NCBI GenBank assembly: GCA_003996215.1
Contig: QJPP01000320.1
Coordinates: forward strand, 40,216-104,215
Direction of reading: 5' to 3'
Origin: Jaltomata sinuosa
Lineage: Eukaryota > Streptophyta > Magnoliopsida > Solanales > Solanaceae
Length of the DNA stretch: 64,000 nucleotides
Of this stretch, positions 20,969 through 33,539 are shown piece by piece (the first letter of the stretch is position 1; each line of letters opens with the position of its first letter). The notes under the pieces were generated by a model. That model made no database searches. It worked only from the letters and a program-made list of their open reading frames with translations, and was not told where the DNA came from. A program made the translations under genes and the position numbers.

Positions 20969-23610
20969 TCCCACTTGTGTTGTGACTCTATCCCTTTTGT
21001 CATGTAATTGCTTATATGCCTACCTGCTACTTGTTTAAGTTGTTTGGCTACTCGAATTGTAGTACCGATATGTTATTTTATTGGTAGTTTATTCTTTAGT
21101 AGTGGATGGGGGTAAGTTAGCCTTGAGAGGTGTTTCCCCAGAGTTGTAGCTCGTGGGTAGTTCTTGCTAGTCTGTTTCTAGTTGGGTTATCCCTGTTTCA
21201 TTGTGATTTTGGACTTGTGGTTGAGTTGCACTTGTTGAATGGTCCTAGATTGTTGTTGCCTAGGCCGTTATCTAGCGTGGCTAGAGATCCGTGTGATGGT
21301 TTGATGTATTACTGGTAGTTGGACGGAGTTGAGATCTTGCCTCAGTTGGGAGATATTGGTTATGCTAGTGTGCATAGATTGGTTTGGTCTCCCGAGTGTC
21401 TAGAGTCGACCCTCTTTGTTGATTAGTTTAGGAGGTTGGCAGGTATGTGGGTTGTTCCCATAGTCTCCTCCACTTCCTGGTCCGTTGGGTGTTTTGTTGT
21501 ATCCTTAGCTCCAGTTGGAATGAATCTTGATCGTAGTTCTTTCGATGAGCTCTGGTTGTTGGCATCGTGATTGGGTCTTGACTTTAAGCACTTCTGACTA
21601 AGTGTTGATTGTAACCTCGTGGTTAGGTTATATTTGTAAGTATTTCGGTTGAGTCGGGCATCCAACCCATCCTTCTCCTGTCTTATTGAATTTGACGTGT
21701 AGCTATGAGTAGTAAGGTAATGGCTTTAGGTTCTTATTCGAGAAAGGATTTGTAAGGTTTAGTATGTCCTAAGGAAGCATTTTTGTTTAGTTGAAAAAGA
21801 AGGGAGATAACTCTTTGTATGTGTTTATGTGTCCTCGTAGTTGCCTGAGGTGGCGATAAAGGTTTGCTTTGGGATTGTGTGTCGGTGATTCGATTCAGCC
21901 ATCTACATATTGATGTGGGTTTTCCATCAATTGGTTTTGTTTCAGTAGCAACTGCGGTGTTGGTAATTTGCATATTCAGGCCTAGTTGGCTTGGGTTCCT
22001 AAGGGTTCATTGGCAGCATCCTGGTTCGACCAAGGCTTTAGTTGGCAGTTTTGAAAGTTGGGGTTCAGAATCATGGCTTGGCAGGTTACATCAAATGGTT
22101 CGTGGTAGTTCTATTTGGTTGCACCATCCTAGTGCCAGGAGGCAGTGGGTGCGGGCAACTTAGCTTATTTACTTCAATTGTGGATGCGGCTATTGCCTTG
22201 GACACCTAGTCCTTGGCTAACCTCGGCAAGAGGCGGGATATTCTAGATTTTAGCAGTGTTCTAGTTAGTACGAAGTCCTTCTACCATGGTTGGATAGACT
22301 CAGCGGTGTAAGTTTGAGCTTCAGTAGTGGTGTATGCTTTATGTGGTCAGCTTGTGCGGGTTTTGACTAGCGAGGCTATTTTGAGTTCTGATGATACGTA
22401 GAGACTAGTAATCGCCATTCGTTTGCCGAGTATTTGAAAGCTTGTTTAATTGATTCCTCCAGAGTTGTTGTTTATGTGGGGTTCCAGTGTTGGTTATACT
22501 TGGCCAATATGGACTAGAAGTTTGTTATGATATATGCTTCGAAGTGGTTGGTGTTTGCAGAACCAGTAGAGCGGTTGATTCGAGCCAAAGGAATGAGTTG
22601 AAAGTATGTGCAAAATTTCTATGGCTAGATGGTAACTTTGAATCCCAGGCACCTTTTTCCTTTGCCTTCGGGGTGTTTGGACTTGATATTCGTGGCATGG
22701 TGGACTTCTTCCTGAGGTGAGATTCGTAAGGCAATTTCACATTCAACTGGTCTTCGAGTGTTCGGAGTAGTAGCAGTGTTTTCTAGAGTTGGGATCTTGG
22801 CTCATGGTTACAGACTTCGTGGTAGGCTTACCACACTTCTTGCAGGATCGTGGTTTTGGTTTGGGTCTTTTGGGAAGGTTGCCCTGGTTCATTCACTTTC
22901 AGCTGATTCAGACCTGACACAGTTCAGTTAGCAAGTTCGATGTTAGCAAAAGTGTTCGTTCGTTGGTTGATGGTCAGTCAGGGCATGTAAGTTTCATTTT
23001 CAATGATATGCTACGGGTTGTTATCTTAGATGGCAAAGGCTAGTAGCCTATATCTTGGCTTAAAACGCATTTGAATAAAATGGGTGACTTCGTTCGTGGT
23101 AAAGTATAAGCAGGAACTCTGGATCTCCAGTGTGTCAGTTGATGCTTCGAGGATGGTTTGAGTGTTCATCTTGTATGCAACTTCCTGTTTGTGCTGCTAA
23201 AGGATTCAGTTCAGAATTAAAAAAAGGGTTTTGTGGAACAGCGGGCTCATGAGTTGGAGTTTTGGGTTGATGGATTTTCTGGTAAACTTGGTATAGTATT
23301 GAGGATTTGAGTTTTGTGTGTTGATAGCCTTGGTGCTCTGGTTTTGGTGTTGTGTAGGTGCTTTTCGGTTAAGATTCTCGAGGTTCAGTTTCGGTTGGCA
23401 GATCTTTGGAGGTTGAAATCTAGCTTGGCTAGTAAGAAATTAACGCTTGGTTGCTTTCTTTGGTTCTGTTCTATTAGGTGTTGTCTGGTCACGGAGGTTA
23501 GCCGGGTTGTCTGAGAGAGTAGTGCGGTCGTTGTATCCGCTATTATTAAATCTCTGGTATTTTCTTCCTTTCTGACTTTCGGGGACGAAAGTCTTTTTAG
23601 TAGTGGATGA
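20969..23610 (+). other. Element C interior, degenerate, with a trace of reverse transcriptase
   Basis: No intact frame. Around 21745-21845 the plus strand can be read as a mutated RT beginning, equivalent to the GFIRPS...LFVKKKDGS block of other elements here, with stops. The rest shows no protein I can name. The 3' boundary is marked by TAGTGGATGA directly before the LTR, where a polypurine tract is expected. Confidence 0.5.
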
Positions 23611-26600
23611 TGTAATGACCCTTCTGGCCATTTACACATTTTCGCCTTTCTTGTACCATTAGAGCTTACTTGTAGCGGCCTAAGTCATTTATGGCTTGTC
23701 GGGACCGGTAGTTCGGTGACCGGGCCGTTTGTTTGGTCTTTATGGTCGTTCCTCATTTTAGAGCTTCAACTTTGGAAATCGTTGACTTCCGTCAACATTC
23801 TTGGTAATATCAAAGAATTAAACCAAGGTTCTAGGTCAAAGGAATTCCTTACTCGAAAGTTCGAGTTAAAGAAATGCCTCGTGTAACACCTCGCTCGTTT
23901 GGAAGGTTTAAAGTAACCCGTGCCTTTGGGGTAAGACTAATAGAGTTTAATATACTAAGAAGGATGTTTTAGGAGGTATTTTAATCGCAAAATGGTCGTA
24001 TGATAAGTTTTGAAGTCAAGCAAGTTGCGAAACAAAAGTCAGAAAAAGTTATTGTAAATTCCTTTAAGGAATTCTCTTCAAATTTGGGTTAAATGTCTTG
24101 AGGTGTTTATCCCTAAATGAAAAGAGTCGGTGGGCCCCCAATATACCAAATCGAAGGTCTATGAGTCTAGTTTCCAACACACTAAACCGTTTGTCCATAC
24201 GACTAAAGAATAGAGAGATATTCATGTTTTCGTAAGACTGCACAAGCAGACATGTCAAAGCGGGTCCCATATCCTAAGTCGGTTTGCCTTTATAAATCAG
24301 CTTCTCCTTCGTTTTAAACCCATAAAAACAGACCAAAACCATAGAAAAACAGATACAAACCTTATAAATAATCCATGGACCTTGATCCTTTCAATTCGGA
24401 AGTTTAACGGAAGTTGCTCTACGTCGCGAGCTCATCATCGTGGTACAGTTTTCTCATCGTTTTGGCTCCGTTGTTGCTACTGCAAGGAGGCAGTTCGTGG
24501 AACTGATATTTTTATGCTATTATCATTTGATTATCGGAAGGTAAGGGTTCTAAATCCTTGAGTCATTCTTAATTTGAGCTTTAGAATCAATTCTGAGGAG
24601 AACTTATCGTTATCGGCATGTTTGTCGTGTTTTCTTGCCGTATATTGTTACAGCTCATGGTGGGTCCTTATAACAGCATGTTTAGCTTGGTATTTCAAAG
24701 CTTTTTGTCAAGGTAACCTTCATCCTATGACCCTCCTTCGTTATTATATATTCTAGTATTGTTTTATGGATTTCTGAGCCACTAAGTGGTATTTTGGATC
24801 TGTGGCTCTGGGCAGCCCATTTGTCATATTAAATTGGGTTGTTATTGTTGTATGTTGATGGTGTTAAGGTGTTGGAGGTACTGGGATTTTGTGTGATTCT
24901 TATTGGAGTCACGTACGATAGTTATTGGATTGAATGACATGAAGTACGCCTTGAAATAGTGCCTCGGGATATCGTCGCTCCTTGGAGATGTGGTTAACGT
25001 ATTGTTGTTGGATTTAGCTGCCATTTGTTATTGTTATAGGCCTCATTTTTATGCTTTGGAGTTGGCTGGTCGCGAGTGTGACATTAACACCTTATCAATT
25101 GGCTATGGCTCATTCTTGCAGCCTCGTCGATCCTAGCAATTGTTCCATTACCTTGGTTGGTCAGGCTTCATAGAGACGCCTTTGGGACTTCAGTTGAAAG
25201 TGTTTTTGTAATTTGGAGCTTCCCGGAGCAGTATGAGCCTGGACGACGCCGTTCCCACAGCTAGTCATCGGATGACAGGTAGGTTATGGCTTTCCTACCT
25301 AGACTCTGCGTATATAGGCTATAACTGCATTAATTAACGTCCTTGGGTGGGTTATTATAGGTTGGTACCCCAGACCTTGTCCACCTTGTTCGTCTGTTAT
25401 TTCATGCGTAGTTTTTAGTATTCGCGTAGTATTGTATATTATCCTTGTGGTCCTGTGTGGCCTTGTATTGACTCTGGAACATAGATGGTGGGTTATTTGG
25501 GGGAATGTCCACGAGACCCGGACATAGAGATGATCCTTTTAGGCTGGTTATGTCTACTAAGTAGTTGTTGGGCCTGTGCAGGGCTGATAGGAGTTGTTGT
25601 GAGCCATTGGGCTACTTTTATATTTGTGTGCAAGTATATCATCCATGAAAAAGGTTTTCCCCTACATGTTTTACTACAGTTTTGGCTGCGAGCCAATACT
25701 GACAGTTTTCCTAAATCTGCATGGCCCTGGGGGCCCTTTTTGGTACTGTTGATAATAGAAAAGGGGTTTTTTGGATGTTTTTGCACTGATTTTATTACTG
25801 GTACTAGTCTCTGCGGGGCAGAGCACCAGGCTTGATTTTATTACTGATACTAGTATCTGTGGGGCAGAGCACCAGACTTGATTTTATTACTGATACTAGT
25901 CTCTGCAGGGAGGAGCACTAGACTTGATTTACTACAGTTTTAGACCCGGTTACGCCCGGGCACCCTTGGAGGGTTTTTTGAGGCATTTTCTACTACTTTA
26001 GTCCTGGACGGGGTCTGGGCATGCATACTTGAGACTGGGTCTCTATCTTGATCCTGGACTTGCTTCCGGATGACATGTCTTGATACTGAGTTTTAGTATG
26101 GGATCGGGGACCTCCATGGACCTTGCCGCTCTGGCCCTGGGGCTTTGGGCTGCGTGCGCCGGAGGGAAGGGTATACGGTGGAGTAGAGGTATACAGGCTG
26201 AGTCCTTCCATGGAACCTGCCTGCTGGGCCTGATTGGCACCGGAGGAGGTACATACAGAGGTTCTATTTCACATATCATATCATATCATATCATATCATG
26301 GATTGGATTTCACCCTTGTTTGCTGTGTGTTCAGTGTATGCTCCGGTAGTATGGGATGCGGAAGGGTTTGCTTTCACTTGATTGTGTTCCTCGGTTGTAT
26401 GGGCGGCCGTTGGGACTGTAGGTAGACTATATTTACTCCTGTCTTTATTTAGAGCTTGTCTTGGCACCCGGTTCTTGAAAGATTAGTGATGGCTAGCCTG
26501 TTGAGGCTTTGGTTGTAGGATTTTTTATTATTGAGAGGGCTTTAGAGTCCTATCTTATTGAGGCACTTTTTTGTGGCCTTCTGAGCAGAGCGTGAGATTC

Positions 26601-27503
26601 TGGTTCTATTCTTGTGAGAAGCTGAGTGGTATCTCTCGGTTATTATGGTCTAGTTATTTCATCCTAGGGTGGTACTTGTGAGGTGATTCCCTAGTTATGC
26701 TATCATGTGATTGGATCGGTGTTATGATTTCCTTATACTTGTTGATTCCATTTTGAGTATGTTAGACTGCTCTTCGTCTTTTCTGTTTACTTGAGGTTAC
26801 CGGTATACCGCCATTTTCTCAACTCTCTCTCTACTTACTTATATTATTGTGCAAGGACTCCAGGTGTGTTCTCCTTTCTTTCACATGTGATTCTATGTAA
26901 TTGTATCTCTGTGCTAGCATGTGTTACTTAAAGCTCTTGGTTATGGATGATCTGTGCTAGCTCCTTGTGCCTTGCTTATTGCTTCAGTGACTGCTTTCTT
27001 GCTATATGTTACTTACTGTTTTTATATCTTATATGTGGTCAGTCGGCCGATGATACCTACTGAGTACCCGTGGTTTTGGTGTTCATACTATACTTCTGCA
27101 CTTTTTTTGTGCAGATATTAGCTGAGCTTTCGCCGTTGATCACGTTGGAGACTCGTGCAGGTTTTGGATCTTTGAGACTAGGGTAAGCGCCTGACGGTCG
27201 GGGCTTGTCTACATCTCATCTGTTGTACTGTTGCTCCTTGTACTTTCGGAGGCAATTTATGTTGTATTTTGTTACTACTAGCACTTGTATCCTATTAGAA
27301 GCTTCTGTACTATTGATACCAAGTCTTGGGGTTGGTGTAGTTTCCTTTATATATTATATTCGAGTTTTGCTTTCGCTTATTTCTGCTTGCTGGTGCGTTT
27401 TGGTTAGGTAGTAGCCCATTACTAACCATTCTGGGCTATGGGAATTGGTTCACCTACTGGGGATTGTAGGTGCCATCATGACTTGAGAAATCGGGTCATG
27501 ACA
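23611..27503 (+). repeat. Element C 3' LTR (3893 bp)
   Basis: Same length and features as the 5' LTR, with scattered substitutions and small compensating indels. Ends GGGTCATGACA at 27503, followed by the GATGC duplication. Contains the 46-bp array (25788-25925) and the hairpin (27095-27115). Confidence 0.94.
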
Positions 27504-27508
27504 GATGC
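27504..27508. repeat. Target site duplication GATGC (right of C)
   Basis: Pairs with 16274-16278. Confidence 0.95.
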
Positions 27509-28319
27509 TACCATACCCTCTGTGGCCAAGCGGAGATGCAAGGTCAAACCTCAAACAAACTGGCGTACTCTCTCGTGCTCGGTGGGCAGAATCATAGTGG
27601 CGTGTCTGGACAATTGATGGAACCAAACCTCGTACTCCGACACAGTCATGGAGCCATGCTCCAACCCAGTAAACTTATCCATCAGACGCTCCCTCATGCT
27701 ATGTGGTACATACTTCTCCAAAAAGGCTGCGGATGACTAATCCCAAGTAAGCAGAATTTCCCGACTGGTCTGCAAGTAACGTATGACCTCCACCACTGTT
27801 TTGCTGGGCCATCCAGCTGAAACGCGGTGTAATATGCTCCATGTAACTCGACTAACCCCAAATTATGTAACCTCTCCTGGCAGCTGGTCAAAAACTCATG
27901 CGCACCCTCCCTAGAAACACTTGAAAACCTCGGAGGACCCAATCTCAAGAACCTATAAAGCATCTTTTGTTCCTTAGAAGACATAACTAGCACGGCTGGA
28001 AGAGGGGTAGCAACTGCAGGGACTGGTAATACCTTAAATCTAGGAGCCGCAGTAGCAGGTTGCGCTCTTGAACCCTGTGCCACCACCTGAGCTGAAGTCT
28101 GAGCCTCACCTCGAACCTAAAAACCAATTAGAGTATTCGGCGAAGCTACTGGTGGAGTCATACCCTCAAGGAACACCAACAATCGAACCAAGGTGTCCTA
28201 TAATACTGGGGTAGCCATAAAACCTACCGGATGTTGGGCTGGGCCCACATTTCCGGCTCATGCTAAACCTCATCCACTCTAATCTCAGGCTCTGGTGATA
28301 GTAGTCTAGCCCGGGCCTG

Positions 28320-28594
28320 AGCTGGCATCGCAGTCCGTGCCCTATCTCGACCTCTGGGTTGACCTCTACCCCATCCCCTAGCTGGGGCTCTAACTGCAGG
28401 CGCAGTGGCCTCGTCCTCACCTGCTGCAGATCTCGTCCGAGCCGGCGCTGCAACCCAGGTCGGGCCTGAGCTGGCACCGCAGCCCGTGCCCTACCTCAAC
28501 CTTTGGGTCAACCTCTACCACATCCCCTAGCTGGGGCTCTAACTGCGGGCACAAGGCTCTCATCCTCACCCGCTGTAGATCTCGTCTGAACCAT
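28320..28594 (-). repeat. 149-bp tandem duplication in element A gag
   Basis: GCTGGCATCGCAG at 28321 and GCTGGCACCGCAG at 28470 start matching blocks; CATCCCCTAGCTGGGGCTC recurs with the same spacing. 149 is not a multiple of 3, so the copies are out of frame with each other. Confidence 0.85.
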
Positions 28595-28786
28595 CTGATA
28601 AAGAGTTACAACAAAGGTTCTTAGAAGTTGATCAAGTCAAGAACGCACGACAAAGAATCAAACAAGACAACATATTTCCTAGGAATGTCCTATAGCCTCT
28701 CGTAGATTGGATACAGACGTCATCGTACTAATACGCAAGACTCTACTAGACACTTTGCTCTTGTACTGGTGAGATCGGTGAACCTA

Positions 28787-28803
28787 GTGCTCTGATGATA
28801 CCA
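28787..28803 (-). other. Element A primer binding site with 3-nt insertion
   Basis: The minus strand reads TGGTATCATCAGAGC a few bases after the 5' LTR end. Relative to the usual TGGTATCAGAGC, one ATC is duplicated, which should weaken tRNA pairing. Confidence 0.8.
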
Positions 28804-29231
28804 CTCTGTCACGACCCAAAACTGAACTATGATGGGGTTTAAATAACTCTCCGGTAGACAAGCCAAAACCCAACGATTGTGGAAGACAGTAACAATAATT
28901 TAACTAGGAAATACGGAAGATATAATGAAAAGACGGGGCCAATAGCATATATACATACCAACGTACAAAATAGACAAAAAATGGTCTAAAGTGACCGAAT
29001 GGACAAAACAACACGAGAACCAACCCGGACCTGGTGTCACTAGTACAAGAGTGACTAAGCAAAGAGTAGCTATACAACAGACTATGTCTATCAAAAATAT
29101 AAGAATATAGACAGAATACACAAGATAAAAAGCATGTAAAATCTCCACAAATCGTCGGGAGCTCACCGCAATCTGAAATGCAACAGGCCTCGAACGACAA
29201 GAGGGTCAATGAGGGTGGCTCATACTAGGTG

Positions 29232-29252
29232 CTGCATCAAAAAAAGATGCAG
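29232..29252 (-). other. LTR hairpin, CTGCATC / GATGCAG, 7-nt loop (element A)
   Basis: Perfect 7-bp arms and a 7-nt loop (A7 on plus, T7 on the coding strand), 425 bp from the LTR 3' end. Confidence 0.75.
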
Positions 29253-29616
29253 AGTATAGTATGAGTACCAAGACAATGGGTACTCAGTAGGCATCATAGG
29301 CCGACCGAGCGCAGAAAGATAATATATAAATAATAGATACATGAAAGTAACTAAAATTATAGGTATCCACCTAAATCTAGTTATAAAGCCGAGTACATAT
29401 CAATAATCCAACAAGGTGAAGAACAGACAATATCAAGCCAAATCCAGAGATAATCCACGTGCCAAAGCAAATGTAATGCAATGCACGATGATACATGCGT
29501 GAATGCAATAAAATATAAACCCATAATATCGCATCGAGCTCCCAGAATACCGCATCAGACTATGCATATAAATATGTGAAAGTAAAATATCCAGAATAAT
29601 GCATCGGGCTATGCAT

Positions 29617-29650
<34 letters not shown>

Positions 29651-30950
29651 GAAAGTGAGATACCTGAAATAACGCATCGAGGGTCTGGAATATCGCATTG
29701 GACTATAAATATATGCATAAAATAGTATTTTTCCCATTTTCCTTCCAAAATCCGAAGTAATACTCAAAGTAATTTATTTAAGTCCAAAAATTACCACAAC
29801 CGTAGTAAAGCCTCATTTCAAATCAAAATCCTTGAAAACCGCCTCCATGTTGTACCAATGATATGCGATGAAATGTGAGTATGAAATATTCACAAACAGA
29901 GAAAGATCACACACCATCAGGCAAAACAGGGCAGAAATACCCTCCAAACCAAGAGAGCTGACTATGAACTCCGTTCGAATCCAAGCCATGGCCTTGGGCC
30001 CACAGTTACATGCAATGATAGAATAAAGCGGGTAAAACAGAACGTAAGAGCAAAAACCACCGGGAGTCTCTATTCTAACTCTAAGGCCTCCTAAGAACAT
30101 ACTAAGGATTCTATACTAGCCAAACAGATAAAGCAAGCTCTAGGCTAAGGATAGCATAACAGTTCTAGACTAAAAATCCAAAATGTCCAACTAAAGTGAT
30201 AACAATATTTAAGCCTAAATTCTACCTAATATCCAACCTAACGTTTATGTAACACATAAATATATATAATCTAACTAAACTCAGTCTAGAAGGTAAACCT
30301 TAACTTACCTCGGGGCTGAACTGCCAGCACGAACCGTCACTTGTGTGCCTTCCCCTTTTGAACCACCTTAAAAAGCTTCCAGGCTATCAAGAATATAATC
30401 TAGGTGTCAAGACGAGAAATACGACACCCATATTGCTATACGAAAAATCAGGCCGGGAATCGGGTCAGAAAAATGACCCTCGAGGCTCGCACAACAAAAT
30501 AGAAAACAAATTTTACAATTATGCTCGCGGAGGGTTAAGGAACCCATGCCCAAAGTTTGGGCACGAACGGAGCTCATTTCGAGGCCCAAAACGGCTCGAA
30601 GTGCTACTAGTTCACGAGATCAAAATGGGAAAAGCTCAGAATTAAAGGCGGAAGCTTACACCAACCAAGAGAAGTACACCGTGTAGGTGAGTTGCACGAA
30701 CTTCAGAACTTGTAGCCCCAAGAATCATATTTCTACAAGGGATGGCCCAACTTTAGAAATTAACAACAATGGAGTTTTAGCAGGAGGATTATGAGAAATA
30801 ACACGAAAGGAGGAGAGGGATGACGAGGGGACTTATCGGATGAAGAACACTGAAGCTATGGAGCTGGAAATTTGAGCTTGGGAGCTCAACTATGGAGTTG
30901 TTCAAAATTGTAAAGGAGAAAACAAAGTTGGAGTTTTTAAATAGCTGCCA

Positions 30951-31165
30951 GGGGTCCTTCTTCGCGATCGCGAAGGACCCCACGAATTCGCGGAGAATAG
31001 CTAGCCCAACCATCGCGATCGTGATGGTCCAGCCTGTATTCACAAAGAGGAAAGTTGAGCCGGGTCCCAACCGGCTTCATCGCGAATGCGATGAGCAACC
31101 TTCGCGATCGCGATGGTCAAGAAACTAGACCATCGCGAACGTGATGGAAGCTCCGCAATTGCGAA
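30951..31165. repeat. CGCGATCGCG palindrome cluster in element A LTR
   Basis: The perfect palindrome TTCGCGATCGCGAA (30961-30974) is nested in larger GGGGTCCTTC / GAAGGACCCC arms. Further variants such as ACCATCGCGATCGTGATGGT follow near 31010, 31080, 31105, 31130 and 31155. Confidence 0.85.
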
Positions 31166-32176
31166 GACCAAAATGGTCTGCAACAATGTTGCAGCATTCA
31201 ACAATTTCACCAAGGCCAAAAGTTCATCCGACAGTTCCTCGGGATTCATTCGGAACCCCGTGAACATAAACCAACCATGCTACCCTATAAGAAATGGCAT
31301 TCTGGACTCAATGGGATTGACAAAACTCCTAATGGAGATTGTTTTAACAAAAAGTGTGCCCCATGCCTAAAACCAACTCGAAACTCACAACCCAAAAAAG
31401 GCCCGGAAGCCCCGAGACCCAAACCAAAGGTCTCCCTAGCTCAAAGTTGACATTCCAGAGCTAACGGCGCTGATAGAATTTCCATCCGAGGCCATTTTCT
31501 CCAAATGTTGACCAAAGTCAACCCTACCAGCCAAACTGACTTGAAAACCCACAAAGCAACATAAAACTAAATCGAAAGTACTCAGACCCAGACCAATGGT
31601 CCCACCAGACCAAAATCCCCATTCCGGAGCCAACGAAACTGTCAAAATTCAATTCTGAGCACTTTTACCAAGAAAGTTGATCAAAGTCAAAGATTTTCTA
31701 AGTTCAAGCTCTAAAATAGGGAAATGGTCATAAAGACCTAATGAATGGCCCGGGCATCGAACCGCCAGTCCTGGCAAGTCATAAATAACCTGTTGCCGCT
31801 GAGGAAAAGCTCAAAGTACAGAAAAAGCATGGAAAATGGAAAAATGACCGAGAGGGTCATTATAATTTTACAACACATCTTAAATCCTGACGTTCTGGAA
31901 CAACCCCTTTATGTCAACCTTAATACCGGGAGTTCTACTTACCCGAATTCGATTTCAAAAAGTCTTCCAAACTCCTTAACGACTTATCTAATGAAAAAAA
32001 TAGCTCAATACAAGATACATCACCCAATCCTCACTCGGATTATTCTAGACCAAACCTCGCTCCAAAATCGATCGAGACTAGCCTAGTTCAAAATTTTTAA
32101 CTCCCAAACTCGGAAGTTTTCTAACCCAAAACTTGGCACAAAAGGTTTACCCATAATGATGGACCCGGTCATTATA

Positions 32177-33420
32177 GGAACAATTGAGAAAAGTCATAGC
32201 CATCGATGGGATATTCTTGAAGAGCAAGTATGAAGGAGTTTTGCTATCAGCGGTGGCACATGATGCGGAGAATTATATTTTTTCAGTGGCTTTTTGTGTA
32301 GTAAACAAGTAATGTGATGCCTCATACAAGTATTTTTTTGAATATGAGAAAATATGTAGATGATACTGATGAGTTGTGCATAATTTTCGATTGGCATCCA
32401 ATTTTCTGAAAGATGATTTCAATTGTCTATCCTACAACTCATTGTGGTTGTTGTATGAGGCACCTTGAGAAATATTCGAAATAACTTTCATAATTTAAAA
32501 GTCGTATCTCATTTTTATAAAGCAGTGAAAGCGTACAATAAAGGTGAGTTCAATGACCATTTCAATTAGATAAGAGATATCATACCCAAGGCAGCCGAAC
32601 ATCTTGAATGTGTCGTATTCCACAGATGGAGCAGGGTATTCTTCCCGAGAAATAGGTACAATATTGTAAATTAAGTGTCTTGTTTGAGTTTATTGTAACT
32701 TTATGTTTTATTAAGTAATTTTTTAAATATAGGTATAATATTATGACATCAGACATTGCTGAGTCGGTGAATATAATATTTGAGGTTGAAAGAAAATTTT
32801 CCGTTGTCACTCTATTTGACAAAATAAACAAAAGTTTGTAGAATTATTTCACCATAGGCGTATGGAGTTGGTCAACTCACCAAACAAATTTGTTCCTAAA
32901 ATGAAAAAAAAAAAAGAGTACGCCAACTTGGAAAACAAGTTATTGGCCCATCAAATTGCTAACTAGAAGTTCAGTATCACAGTTTAGTATCACCAGTCAT
33001 GGAGATATTGCTACGGTCGATGTGCAAAGAAGAACTTATGCATGTAGAGTTTTTGACTTGGATAAAATACCTTGTCCACATGTTATGACAGCGCTTCAAG
33101 CTCAATATAGTGCACATTTGAAAGCCAGATTTATGAAAACTCATCTCTATATTATGCGGTATAAAAATACATAATTTCATATTGTGAGGAAATTTATCTG
33201 GTGCCTCCTGAAGATTCTTGAATTGTTCCTTTGAAAATTTTAGAGAGATATATACCTTCTCCACATGTTGACCCAAGCAAATCGGGAAGAAGGAGAACAA
33301 AGAGGAAGTGTGGAGTTGGGGAATTATTTTCAACGAGAAAAAAATAAGAACTCCATATATAAGACAGTTGACCACAAAAGAACTACATGCCAAAATCGAA
33401 ATACTCCATAATTGTTATAA
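32177..33420 (+). pseudogene. MULE (Mutator-like) transposase, C-terminal two thirds
   Basis: Transposase that would cut and paste a Mutator-like element. Readable in pieces with stops and frame changes: AIDGIFLKSKYEGVLLSAVA (first catalytic Asp, codon 32205-32207), IIFDWHP (second Asp, about 32389), CCMRHL, a region like DIAESVN, and a SWIM zinc finger YACRVFDLDKIPCPH (about 33037-33081) in which the first Cys is Tyr. A basic tail GRRRTKRKCGVGE follows. The N-terminal part is missing because element A starts at 32176, so the remainder should lie on A's far side. It is clearly non-functional. Confidence 0.88.
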
Positions 33421-33539
33421 TAGTAATTAGTGTTGTTGTTGATTTTATTCTGAACTTGATGAGTTTAGTTGGTGATGTATGTTAGTGAACTTAGTTTTTA
33501 TTTATATAAAATATATTTTAGCTTGTTTCAGATTTTTAA

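Larger units (their letters stand above)
16279..27503 (+). mobile_element. Element C, large non-autonomous LTR retrotransposon (LARD-like)
   Basis: An 11,225-bp element with two 3893-bp LTRs, 3439 bp of interior and exact target duplications GATGC. The LTRs make up about 69% of its length. The interior has a gag remnant and at best traces of pol, so it must have moved with enzymes from another element. It interrupts element A's gag between GMVA-like and ASGQSF sequence. The similar LTRs of equal length suggest a fairly recent insertion relative to A. Confidence 0.94.
27504..28594 (-). pseudogene. Element A gag, N-terminal and core part
   Basis: Capsid-like gag of a chromovirus. A likely start ATG is the complement of 28592-28594. 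The N-terminal part (TRS.AGEDE, APARG.GRGQP, PAQAR) is present twice because of a 149-bp tandem duplication at about 28320-28594, which puts the copies in different frames. The core, open at 27694-28086, reads MLYRFLRLGPPRFSS, EFLTSCQERLHNLGL and YYTAFQLDGPAKQWWRSYV, typical of this family. After a frame break the gag continues (SMTVSEYE-like, ILPTEHERVR-like) to the C insertion and resumes at 16278. Confidence 0.9.
5922..32176 (-). mobile_element. Element A, Ty3/gypsy chromovirus, interrupted by Tek1, B and C
   Basis: A minus-strand element whose parts read in order from the right: 5' LTR (28807-32176), primer site, gag (27504-28594, then 15932-16278, then 7061-7242), protease and RT (5922-7242). 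The gaps are exactly elements C (16279-27503) and B (7243-15931). Gag resumes on both sides of each, including a zinc knuckle cut in two by B. The rest of pol and the 3' LTR must lie to the left of Tek1, outside the window. A itself adjoins a MULE transposase at 32177 that starts in mid-domain, so A probably inserted there. Confidence 0.9.
28807..32176 (-). repeat. Element A 5' LTR (3370 bp)
   Basis: Plus-strand TGTCACGACCC to GGTCATTATA; the last bases were probably TTACA, giving TG...CA on the minus strand. It contains a (TA)n microsatellite (about 29617-29651), irregular repeats with CGCATCG motifs (29525-29705), palindromes around CGCGATCGCG (30951-31165) and the hairpin at 29232-29252. 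Only one A LTR is in the window. Confidence 0.85.

Noticed and set aside
30343..31370. Plus-strand frames of 78-100 codons in the A LTR
   Set aside because: They run through the CGCGATCGCG palindromes and LTR sequence; no domain and no relative.
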